NCBI GenBank assembly: GCA_946412445.1
Contig: CAMKHH010000128.1
Location: forward strand, 1 to 5,084
Direction: 5' to 3'
Origin: an uncultured Eubacterium sp.
GTDB taxonomy: Bacteria; Bacillota; Clostridia; Lachnospirales; Lachnospiraceae
Length of the DNA stretch: 5,084 bases
The notes under the pieces are model-generated. The model was given only the letters and a program-made list of their open reading frames with translations. It was not told the DNA's origin and made no database searches. The position numbers and the translations under genes were made by a program. Positions 1 to 5,084 of the stretch are shown here, piece by piece; positions within the stretch are counted from its first letter, which is position 1, and each line of letters begins with the position of its first letter.

Positions 1-47
1 ACATCCATGGAATTGATGAAGGTAAGCATTCTTTCATCAACAATCAA
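1..47 (-). CDS. Probable SAM-dependent O-methyltransferase, N-terminus only (window edge)
   Basis: Only the first 15 codons or so are visible, reading MIVDERMLTFINSMD from a TTG codon at 47-45, one base after the stop of the upstream gene. I recognise this as the usual N-terminus of the YrrM-type O-methyltransferases of Clostridia, which use S-adenosylmethionine. In B. subtilis the yrrM gene directly follows yrrL (mltG), which fits the position here. A purine-rich stretch that can serve as ribosome binding site (AGGAAGGCGGGG, 65-54) lies inside the end of the upstream gene, 6 bases before the TTG. An ATG in the same frame at 29-27 is an alternative start but would remove the MIVDER segment. 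No catalytic motif is inside the window, so the identity rests on the N-terminal pattern and gene order. Confidence 0.6.
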   Translation of the reverse strand, partial: MIVDERMLTFINSMD

Positions 48-48
48 C

Positions 49-555
49 TTATTCCCCGCCTTCCTGCGTACCCTCCTGGGCATGCTCCGGAATGGCAGCG
101 TCATCGCTGTCATCTCCACCACTTTCACCGGAAGTATCTTCATCCTCCGATGGCTGACCTTCTGTATTTTGTTTAGATAAAATCTCCAGCATCTCGTCTA
201 CCGTCTGATACGTATTCAATATATAACTCCCTGGTTCCAGTTTGCCATAATAATCTGACAACCGAACCTGAACCCAGAATACTACAGGCCCATTTGCAAT
301 CAGGCCTTTCTCTGAAAGCTGTTTCCCTATCCCATAGGTCGAAGTATCTTCCTTGATGATTACAGTGACATCCTGTCCTTTACTCTCAGATGAGGCAACA
401 GGCTTCTGGGCAAATACATCGTAGCCAAAACTATATGTGATTTTTCCCAGATACAGAATCAGTACAATTCCGAAGATATATATCAGAATCCGCAGAGTTC
501 CTCTGGCACCTGTAAGCGCCGCTCTATATCCGGTATTCTTATTTTTCTTAGCCAT
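49..555 (-). CDS. MltG-like membrane protein lacking the catalytic domain
   Basis: This 168-residue protein has a short basic N-terminus (MAKKNKN), one membrane segment at about residues 21-37, and then an extracytoplasmic part resembling the N-terminal LysM-like region of the endolytic transglycosylase MltG/YceG family. The similarity is in 'VIIKEDTSTYGIGKQLSEKG' (about 65-84) and 'LEPGSYIL...TVDEMLEIL' (106-126). Full MltG proteins are about 340-360 residues, with a C-terminal domain carrying the catalytic glutamate that cleaves nascent peptidoglycan. That domain is absent: after residue 131 there is only a low-complexity Glu/Asp/Gly/Ser tail with 14 acidic residues and no Lys or Arg. The gene sits where B. 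subtilis has yrrL (mltG). The ATG is preceded by AAAGGAG (568-562) at 6 bases. Databases may name it MltG, but I infer it is not itself a transglycosylase. It could bind peptidoglycan or a partner enzyme. Confidence 0.75.
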   Translation of the reverse strand: MAKKNKNTGYRAALTGARGTLRILIYIFGIVLILYLGKITYSFGYDVFAQKPVASSESKGQDVTVIIKEDTSTYGIGKQLSEKGLIANGPVVFWVQVRLSDYYGKLEPGSYILNTYQTVDEMLEILSKQNTEGQPSEDEDTSGESGGDDSDDAAIPEHAQEGTQEGGE

Positions 556-569
556 ATGCCTCTCCTTTG

Positions 570-911
570 TTAAACCTCATCCGGTATGGAAATATTTAAG
601 CTCTTTACAAGTGCAGTCTGTGTATCCTGCATCATCTTACAGACCGCCAGTTCGGCCTCCAGATATGCATTGGCAAGTGCATTCTTGCGTATATGCTCAA
701 ATTCCCTTTCCAGATTATCCACCTCCTCATACAGGTCAATCCCTTCCTGCTTCTGGAGATGGTAATTTCTGATTCGAAATTCATCAACCTGTTCACGCAG
801 CTTAGGTTTACTTCTCAGCTCACCTTCATATCGCTGGTAATTCTGATATTCTTCACTGTTTAACATGGCATGAACAAGCGCTTCCGTGCACTTTACCACA
901 TCGCCTGACAT
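570..911 (-). CDS. YlbF/YmcA (DUF964) family protein, short form
   Basis: This 113-residue, mostly helical, charged protein has the layout of the YlbF/YmcA family: an N-terminal helix 'ALVHAMLNSEEYQNYQ' (11-26), a central helical hairpin rich in Lys, Arg and Glu (27-75), and a C-terminal helix 'AYLEAELAVCKMMQDTQTAL' (82-101). In B. subtilis, YlbF and YmcA form a complex with YaaT that works with RNase Y in mRNA maturation and affects sporulation, competence and biofilm formation. Those proteins are about 145 residues. This one lacks the longer C-terminal tail and has only two cysteines (8 and 91), so iron-sulfur cluster binding as reported for the Bacillus complex is doubtful. The start ATG is preceded by GGAGG (925-921), which lies within the last codons of the RNase J gene; the intergenic gap is 4 bases, so translation is probably coupled. 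The specific function is not known from sequence. Confidence 0.8.
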   Translation of the reverse strand: MSGDVVKCTEALVHAMLNSEEYQNYQRYEGELRSKPKLREQVDEFRIRNYHLQKQEGIDLYEEVDNLEREFEHIRKNALANAYLEAELAVCKMMQDTQTALVKSLNISIPDEV

Positions 912-915
912 AAGC

Positions 916-2580
916 TTACGCCTCCATGATAATCGGAAGTATCATCGGTCTCCTCTTCGTTTTCTTCCATACAAAGTCTCCCAGAGAATCCTTGATTTCC
1001 GTCTTGATTTTACCCCAGTCACTGATTTTACGGTTAAGACATTCGTCCAGAGCGTCTTCCACCACAACTCTGGCCTCTCCCATCAAATCCTCGGATTCAC
1101 GGACATATACAAAACCACGTGAAACAATATCCGGACCGGATAATAGCTGATTACTGCGTTTTTCCAGTGTCAGAACCACCACCATAATCCCATCCTCGGA
1201 TAAATGCTGACGGTCACGCAGTACAATATTACCCACATCTCCGACACCAAGTCCGTCTACCATAATTGCTCCCGTATGAACCTTGCCGGTCACTGCACAA
1301 CTCTGGTCATCCAGTTCCAGTACATCACCGGAACGCAAAATAAATATATTCTCTTTAGGAATACCTAAGGATTCTGCAATCCCCTTCTGCGCCTTTAAAT
1401 GACGGTATTCGCCATGTACAGGAATTGCATATTTAGGATGTACCAGTGAATATATAAGTTTAATCTCTTCCTGGCAAGCATGTCCTGAAACATGAACATC
1501 CTGAAAAATCACATCCGCACCCTTGACCGAAAGCTCATTGATCACCTTAGATACTGCCTTTTCATTGCCCGGAATAGGATTAGAGCTGAATATAATCGTG
1601 TCACCGGGTTTAATAGATACTTTCTTGTGTATATTGGCTGCCATACGTGAAAGAGCGGCCATAGACTCGCCCTGGCTTCCGGTTGTTACAAGAACCATCT
1701 GGTCATCCGGATAGTTCTTCATCTTGTCGATATCAATCAGAGTATTTTCCGGAATATTTAAATATCCCAGTTCCGACGCTGTGGTGATGACATTCACCAT
1801 GCTGCGGCCTTCTACAATAACTTTTCTGCCGTATTTATAAGCAGAGTTGATAATCTGCTGCACCCGATCCACATTGGATGCAAATGTAGCTATAATGATA
1901 CGAGTGTTTTTATGCTCAGCAAAGATGTTGTCAAAGGTTTTACCCACGGTACGCTCGGACATGGTGAAGCCCTTACGTTCCGCATTTGTACTGTCGCACA
2001 TCAGAGCCAGCACGCCTTTTTTGCCGATTTCCGCAAATCGCTGAAGATCTATGGCATCTCCAAATACCGGCGTATAGTCCACTTTAAAGTCCCCTGTGTG
2101 AATAATGGTGCCTGCCGGAGAATAGATGGCCAGTGCTGCCGCATCCTGGATACTATGGTTTGTCTTAATAAATTCTATACGGAATGCCCCCAGATTAATA
2201 GACTGTCCGTGTTTAATCGTCTTTCTTTTTGTGGAACGAAGAAGGTTGTGTTCTTTTAATTTATTTTCAATTAATCCAATTGTTAATTTTGTTGCATAAA
2301 CGGGCACATTAATCTCTTTCAAAACATAAGGCAGTGCCCCTATATGATCCTCATGTCCGTGTGTTATTACAAATCCTTTTACTTTTTGTATGTTGTCCTT
2401 CAGATAAGTCACATCTGGAATCACCAGGTCAATTCCCAGCATATCATCCTCCGGAAACGCCAGACCACAATCCACGACAACTATACTGTCTTCATATTCA
2501 AAGGCAGTGATATTCATTCCAATCTGCTCTAAACCACCGAGCGGAATGATCTTTAATTTACTTTCGCCTTTTTTCTTCAA
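916..2580 (-). CDS. rnj: Ribonuclease J (metallo-beta-lactamase/beta-CASP nuclease)
   Basis: RNase J is a cytoplasmic nuclease with 5'-to-3' exonuclease and endonuclease activity that is central to mRNA decay and rRNA maturation in Firmicutes. From the TTG start the protein has 554 residues, close to the 555 of B. subtilis RNase J1. The metallo-beta-lactamase domain shows the zinc ligands H74, H76, D78 and H79 (THGHEDHIG), H142 (TNHS) and D164 (HTGDF). The beta-CASP domain follows, with 'TFASNVDRVQQI' (232-243), 'TTGSQGE' (299-305) and 'HVSGHA' (363-368), then H389 (PVHGEYRH) in the returning lactamase domain and a C-terminal domain ending in IIMEA. The open frame continues upstream to a GTG at 2661, but the TTG has a GGAGGTG site 4 bases ahead, and its numbering puts the zinc ligands at the J1 positions. 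The gene follows DUF1292 after an 80-base structured leader and is 4 bases from the YlbF-like gene. Confidence 0.97.
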   Translation of the reverse strand: MKKKGESKLKIIPLGGLEQIGMNITAFEYEDSIVVVDCGLAFPEDDMLGIDLVIPDVTYLKDNIQKVKGFVITHGHEDHIGALPYVLKEINVPVYATKLTIGLIENKLKEHNLLRSTKRKTIKHGQSINLGAFRIEFIKTNHSIQDAAALAIYSPAGTIIHTGDFKVDYTPVFGDAIDLQRFAEIGKKGVLALMCDSTNAERKGFTMSERTVGKTFDNIFAEHKNTRIIIATFASNVDRVQQIINSAYKYGRKVIVEGRSMVNVITTASELGYLNIPENTLIDIDKMKNYPDDQMVLVTTGSQGESMAALSRMAANIHKKVSIKPGDTIIFSSNPIPGNEKAVSKVINELSVKGADVIFQDVHVSGHACQEEIKLIYSLVHPKYAIPVHGEYRHLKAQKGIAESLGIPKENIFILRSGDVLELDDQSCAVTGKVHTGAIMVDGLGVGDVGNIVLRDRQHLSEDGIMVVVLTLEKRSNQLLSGPDIVSRGFVYVRESEDLMGEARVVVEDALDECLNRKISDWGKIKTEIKDSLGDFVWKKTKRRPMILPIIMEA

Positions 2581-2584
2581 AAAG

Positions 2585-2591
2585 CACCTCC
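2585..2591 (-). promoter_or_regulatory. Ribosome binding site that sets the RNase J start
   Basis: GGAGGTG on the minus strand is followed by CTTT and the TTG start at 2580. It is the only strong site in the open upstream extension; none of the upstream GTG or ATG codons (2661, 2655, 2646, 2640) has a comparable site at proper distance. Confidence 0.88.
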
Positions 2592-2618
2592 ATTTTTTAT
2601 CATTTCCGAACACAAACA

Positions 2619-2648
2619 GTATGAAAATGTCTTCGCACATTCTCATAC
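2619..2648 (-). other. 12-bp hairpin in the RNase J leader
   Basis: In the minus-strand transcript, GTATGAGAATGT pairs with ACATTTTCATAC around the 6-base loop GCGAAG. There are 12 pairs, one of them a G-U wobble. The wobble is an A-C mismatch on the plus-strand transcript, so the structure fits minus-strand RNA. The hairpin ends 27 bases before the RNase J ribosome binding site. It is followed by TGTTTGTGTTCGG rather than a run of T, so it is a poor intrinsic terminator. A processing, stability or regulatory element is more likely, but function is inferred only. Confidence 0.6.
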
Positions 2649-2651
2649 CCG

Positions 2652-2667
2652 CCATTAACACTAATGG
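2652..2667 (-). other. 6-bp hairpin over the DUF1292 stop codon
   Basis: CCATTA and TAATGG form a perfect 6-bp stem with a GTGT loop. The DUF1292 stop codon TAG spans the stem-loop boundary. It lies 3 bases upstream of the 12-bp hairpin at 2619-2648, so the two stems are arranged in tandem in the RNase J leader. A 6-bp AT-rich stem alone can arise by chance. Confidence 0.4.
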
Positions 2668-2915
2668 AGATCCACCTCATCCAGCATCTGGGCAAATATA
2701 CCTGCTATAGCGTCGAATTCTATTTCGTCTTCTACCATAACATACTCTGCCTCAGGCGCGGTGCTTGGGGATACATCCTTCATGATGTAGGCATTCGCCT
2801 CATCCTCGTCAGAATCAGAAACCAGCAGATAATCGATACCGTTCACTCTGGTTTGCTCTTCTACGAAAAACTCTATTTCACTTCCATCTTCCGATACAAA
2901 TTTGACCTTTTCCAT
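2661..2915 (-). CDS. DUF1292 (YrzB-like) acidic protein
   Basis: This 84-residue, very acidic protein (24 Asp/Glu against 4 Lys/Arg) matches the DUF1292 family. The pattern is 'VSEDGSEIEFFV' (7-18), 'VNGIDYLLV' (24-32), an acidic turn 'SDSDEDEANAYIMKD' (33-47), then 'DEIEFDAIAGIFAQML' (63-78). No signal peptide or membrane segment is visible, so it is likely cytoplasmic. The family's biochemical role is not established. Members are found next to ireB (yrzL) and ruvX (yrrK) across Firmicutes, as here. The ATG is preceded by AGAGGAAG at about 9 bases and starts 23 bases after the ruvX stop, consistent with co-transcription. Confidence 0.92.
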   Translation of the reverse strand: MEKVKFVSEDGSEIEFFVEEQTRVNGIDYLLVSDSDEDEANAYIMKDVSPSTAPEAEYVMVEDEIEFDAIAGIFAQMLDEVDLH

Positions 2916-2938
2916 AGTCTGTGACTTCCTCTTTGCTT

Positions 2939-3373
2939 TTATTCAGGTTTTTGATTAAACAAATAATCCAGGTATCCTTGCAGAATAAACACAGCCGCAA
3001 TCTGGTCCACAAAATCTTTCCTGTTTTCCCTGCGCACTTCTGCCTCTATCAATGTTCTGTTTGCCGCGACTGTGGTCAGCCGTTCATCCCACATAACAAC
3101 ATCCAGACCTGTTCTTCTCTTCAGAATTTCCTGAAACTCCAGAGATTTCACAGCCCTGTCACCTATGTCATTATTCATATGTTTTGGGAATCCAAGCACC
3201 AACTTTTCTACCTGATACTGTTCAATCAGTTCCTCTATGCGGGCAAGTGTCTGACGCAGCTTATTCTCGGATTTTCTCCTGATGATTTCGACCCCCTGGG
3301 CAGTAATCCCAAGAGGGTCACTTACCGCTACACCCACTGTCTTAGCGCCAAAATCCAAACCCAAAATCCGCAT
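2939..3373 (-). CDS. ruvX: RuvX/YqgF family RNase H-fold nuclease
   Basis: This is a YqgF/RuvX protein with an RNase H-like fold. The family is proposed as a putative Holliday junction resolvase and has also been linked to pre-16S rRNA 5'-end processing. The first catalytic aspartate is in '[17 protein letters not shown]' (D7). '[10 protein letters not shown]' follows at 58-67, then 'DERLTT' (96-101) and the C-terminal '[17 protein letters not shown]' (120-136), where D123 is the usual last metal ligand. I choose the ATG at 3373, giving 144 residues, a normal family length. It starts just before the first beta strand, 4 bases after the ireB stop, with a GGAAGAGAG site (3391-3383) 9 bases upstream. 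The in-frame ATG at 3400 would add nine unconserved residues and overlap ireB. Confidence 0.95.
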   Translation of the reverse strand: MRILGLDFGAKTVGVAVSDPLGITAQGVEIIRRKSENKLRQTLARIEELIEQYQVEKLVLGFPKHMNNDIGDRAVKSLEFQEILKRRTGLDVVMWDERLTTVAANRTLIEAEVRRENRKDFVDQIAAVFILQGYLDYLFNQKPE

Positions 3374-3377
3374 ACAG

Positions 3378-3647
3378 TCAGTCTCTCTTCCAGGATTCAT
3401 TCTTAATATACTCTTTCAAAAGTTCTTCCACCAGCTCGTCCCGCTCCACCTTCATGATCATGCTGCGGGCACCCTTATGACTTGTGATATAGGTAGGGTC
3501 TCCGGACATAATGTATCCGACGATCTGGTTCACCGGGTTATAGCCCTTCTCCGCCATCGCATTATAAACTATATCCAGAACTTCCTTAACCTGTATTTCC
3601 GGTTCGCTTTTGACTTTAAAGTATTGCGTATTACCTAAATCTGTCAT
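3378..3647 (-). CDS. ireB: IreB family regulatory phosphoprotein (DUF965, YrzL)
   Basis: This 89-residue protein carries the IreB signature '[20 protein letters not shown]' (34-53), followed by '[25 protein letters not shown]' (57-81). In Enterococcus faecalis, IreB is a small dimeric substrate of the PASTA-domain Ser/Thr kinase IreK and negatively regulates cephalosporin resistance. It is phosphorylated on threonines near the N-terminus. Here the short N-terminal tail has T2 and T7, which are candidate sites by position. The protein is cytoplasmic, with no catalytic motif. The ATG is preceded by GAGGA (3662-3658) at 9 bases. It is the first gene after the promoter at 3681-3709, and its stop is 4 bases from ruvX. 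No kinase or phosphatase gene is in the window. Confidence 0.95.
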   Translation of the reverse strand: MTDLGNTQYFKVKSEPEIQVKEVLDIVYNAMAEKGYNPVNQIVGYIMSGDPTYITSHKGARSMIMKVERDELVEELLKEYIKNESWKRD

Positions 3648-3680
3648 CTTTTCACGTCCTCGTTCATTGATATCTATTTC

Positions 3681-3709
3681 ATTTTAATATACTTTGCAGG
3701 AAAATTCAA
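3681..3709 (-). promoter_or_regulatory. Sigma-A type promoter of the ireB operon
   Basis: On the minus strand a -35 box TTGAAT (3709-3704, 4 of 6 matches to TTGACA) and a -10 box TAAAAT (3686-3681, 5 of 6 matches to TATAAT) are separated by exactly 17 bases. The predicted transcript start is near 3674, giving an untranslated leader of about 27 bases that contains the ireB ribosome binding site. It lies in the 81-base gap after mtaB, so the downstream genes can be expressed independently of mtaB. Confidence 0.7.
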
Positions 3710-3710
3710 T

Positions 3711-3727
3711 GATAACTTTACGTTATC
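3711..3727 (-). terminator. Weak hairpin after mtaB, possible attenuating terminator
   Basis: GATAAC and GTTATC form a 6-bp stem with loop GTAAA, one base after the mtaB stop. It is followed by ATTGAATTTTCC, an interrupted T-rich run that includes the -35 box of the ireB promoter. The stem is short and AT-rich, so termination would be partial at best. Readthrough from mtaB into ireB is likely. Confidence 0.3.
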
Positions 3728-3728
3728 C

Positions 3729-5063
3729 TCAAACGATCTCAGAAAGCAAAAGGTTTTGCTGTCTGTTCACGACAGTCGCCTCTATCAGACAATTCTGCAG
3801 CACTCCTTCTGATTTTACGGCAGCCCGTATATATTCTCTGGTGTATCCTGCCCAATACTTTATTCCATTCAGTTCAATCTGTTCCTCAATCAGAATTTCA
3901 ACCTGATGCCCTAAAAACTGATCCATATACTCTATTTGCCTCTGCTCATCCAATTCCAGAAGTTTCTGGCTGCGCTTATGCTTTTGCTGTTCCGGTATTT
4001 GCTCCTGCATGACCGCGGCCTTTGTTCCTTCTCTTCGGGAATATTTAAAGATATGAGTTTCAAAAAAGCAGACGGATTTCACAAAGGCTTCGGAGGCTTC
4101 AAATTCTTCTGTTGTTTCTCCCGGAAATCCTACGATGATATCTGTAGTCAGGGCCGGATTGCCATAATATTTCCGCAGGAGTCTGCATCCATCCATATAT
4201 TCCTCAGAAGTATATCTTCGATTCATTCTTTTCAATGTCTCATTGCACCCACTTTGTAAAGACAGATGAAAATGCGGGCATACCTTCGGTAATGCTGCAA
4301 TCCCTTTTACAAATTCCTCCGTTATAATTCTGGGTTCCAAAGAGCCAAGGCGGATTCTCTGTATCCCGTCCACATCATGAATTGCCCGAATCAATCCCAG
4401 CAAAGAACCCCTCTCATCCAGATCAACTCCGTAGGAACTCAGGTGAATTCCTGTCAGAACTACCTCCAGGTGGCCGTTTCCTGCCAGAGTTTTCACTTCC
4501 TCCGCAACATCTTTTTCAGACCGGCTTCTCACTCTGCCTCTGGCAAATGGGATAATACAGTAAGAGCAGAACTGGTTACAGCCATCCTGAACCTTGATAT
4601 ATGCTCTCGTATGTCCGCCTGTTCCGGTAATCGATAAATTTTCATACTCGCCGGTATGGTTAATATCTATCATATGCGTGTAAGCAGCAGAGTCTTCTTT
4701 CTTCTTCTCCATGCTGCAATTCTCATACTCTTTCAGAATTTCTATTAAATCCTGTTTCTTATTATTCCCGATTACGATATCTATAGACGGATCTTTTTCA
4801 ATTTTTTCACCTTGAGCCTGCACATAACATCCGGCAGCCACCACAATTGCCGCCGGATTCATCTTCTTTGCCTTGTGAAGCATCTGTCTGGATTTTCGGT
4901 CAGCGATATTTGTTACCGTACATGTATTGATGATATAGATATCTGCACCCGGGGTAAAAGAGACAATCTCATATCCTGCCGCCTCCAGCAGCTGCTGCAT
5001 GGCTTCCAGCTCATAGGCATTTACCTTACATCCTAAATTATGCAAAGCTACCGTCTTTTTCAT
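3729..5063 (-). CDS. mtaB: tRNA t6A37 methylthiotransferase MtaB
   Basis: MtaB converts N6-threonylcarbamoyladenosine at position 37 of ANN-decoding tRNAs to its 2-methylthio form, using two iron-sulfur clusters and S-adenosylmethionine. The 444-residue protein has the full methylthiotransferase layout. An N-terminal UPF0004 domain carries cluster ligands C12 (LGCKVN), C48 (NTCTVT) and C79 (AGCYVQ). A radical-SAM domain has C162, C166 and C169 in 'DGCNQFCSYCIIP', followed by the basic 'ARGRVRSR' (174-181). A C-terminal TRAM-like RNA-binding domain spans about 375-444. 'NLGCKVNAYE' and 'CNQFCSYC' favour MtaB over MiaB or RimO. The ATG has a strong AAAGGAGGG site (5076-5068) at 4-5 bases. In B. 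subtilis the gene (yqeV) lies near the dnaK cluster; here it precedes ireB. Its own promoter must lie beyond the right window edge. Confidence 0.96.
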   Translation of the reverse strand: MKKTVALHNLGCKVNAYELEAMQQLLEAAGYEIVSFTPGADIYIINTCTVTNIADRKSRQMLHKAKKMNPAAIVVAAGCYVQAQGEKIEKDPSIDIVIGNNKKQDLIEILKEYENCSMEKKKEDSAAYTHMIDINHTGEYENLSITGTGGHTRAYIKVQDGCNQFCSYCIIPFARGRVRSRSEKDVAEEVKTLAGNGHLEVVLTGIHLSSYGVDLDERGSLLGLIRAIHDVDGIQRIRLGSLEPRIITEEFVKGIAALPKVCPHFHLSLQSGCNETLKRMNRRYTSEEYMDGCRLLRKYYGNPALTTDIIVGFPGETTEEFEASEAFVKSVCFFETHIFKYSRREGTKAAVMQEQIPEQQKHKRSQKLLELDEQRQIEYMDQFLGHQVEILIEEQIELNGIKYWAGYTREYIRAAVKSEGVLQNCLIEATVVNRQQNLLLSEIV

Positions 5064-5067
5064 ATAT

Positions 5068-5076
5068 CCCTCCTTT
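5068..5076 (-). promoter_or_regulatory. mtaB ribosome binding site
   Basis: AAAGGAGGG lies just before the ATG at 5063, separated by ATAT. It is nearly perfectly complementary to the 16S rRNA 3' end and supports this start, which also places the first cluster cysteine at the expected residue 12. Confidence 0.85.
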
Positions 5077-5084
5077 ATTTGTAT

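Noticed and set aside
49..555. MltG-like gene as a frameshifted pseudogene
   Set aside because: There is no leftover catalytic-domain sequence downstream; the next gene starts after one base, the binding site is strong and the frame is clean. A shortened functional form is more likely, though a deletion cannot be excluded without relatives.
437..772. 111-codon plus-strand open frame
   Set aside because: It lies opposite the MltG-like and YlbF-like genes and crosses their junction. It has no family resemblance and is Pro/Ser/Tyr-rich, as expected of a shadow frame.
1912..2259. 115-codon plus-strand open frame inside RNase J
   Set aside because: It is fully antisense to conserved RNase J sequence and has no supporting initiation signal.
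2593..2625. Possible promoter for RNase J with GATAAA as -10 box
   Set aside because: The -10 match is only 4 of 6, the -35 is unconvincing, and transcription would start at the ribosome binding site itself.
2619..2648. 12-bp hairpin as an intrinsic terminator after DUF1292
   Set aside because: It is followed by TGTTTGTGTT rather than a T run, and the stem is AT-rich. A strong terminator here would also leave RNase J without a visible promoter.
2659..2661. GTG at 2661 as the RNase J start (581 residues)
   Set aside because: It overlaps the DUF1292 stop, has no ribosome binding site, and gives an N-terminal extension translated from the hairpin leader. The TTG at 2580 has a strong site and the right family length.
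2664..2924. 86-codon plus-strand frame opposite DUF1292
   Set aside because: It mirrors DUF1292 almost end to end and shows no independent coding features.
2921..3406. 161-codon plus-strand open frame
   Set aside because: It lies opposite ruvX, has no ribosome binding site or recognisable family, and its composition is that of an antisense shadow.

Overview
All convincing genes in this window lie on the minus strand. They form a compact, gene-dense block typical of a low-to-moderate GC Firmicute. The protein families and their order (mtaB, ireB, ruvX, DUF1292, RNase J, YlbF-like, MltG-like, O-methyltransferase) suggest a Clostridia member, most likely Lachnospiraceae. That lineage call is inference from gene content and order; no marker RNA is present. 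Ribosome binding sites are mostly strong AGGAGG-type sites, and at least two genes appear to start with TTG.

In the direction of transcription (high to low coordinates), mtaB (3729-5063) comes first: a radical-SAM tRNA methylthiotransferase acting on t6A37. After its stop is an 81-base gap with a small hairpin and a good sigma-A type promoter (3681-3709). That promoter would drive the following tight cluster: ireB (3378-3647), ruvX (2939-3373), a DUF1292 acidic protein (2661-2915), RNase J (916-2580), a short YlbF-family protein (570-911), a membrane-anchored MltG-like protein lacking the catalytic domain (49-555), and the first codons of a probable SAM-dependent O-methyltransferase (1-47, cut by the window edge). 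Most junctions are 1 to 23 bases. The exception is an 80-base leader in front of RNase J holding two tandem hairpins.

The order ireB-ruvX-DUF1292-mltG-O-methyltransferase matches the Bacillus subtilis yrzL-yrrK-yrzB-yrrL-yrrM cluster. Here RNase J and a YlbF-like gene sit between the DUF1292 and mltG positions. The cluster therefore joins tRNA modification, cell-wall stress signalling (IreB), nucleic acid processing (RuvX), mRNA decay (RNase J plus a YlbF-type factor) and a peptidoglycan-related membrane protein. I see no mobile element, CRISPR array, phage gene, tRNA or rRNA, and no gene-free stretch over 300 bases. This is mainly a housekeeping region. The points most worth a second look are the structured RNase J leader, the RNase J/YlbF pairing and the MltG remnant with an acidic tail.
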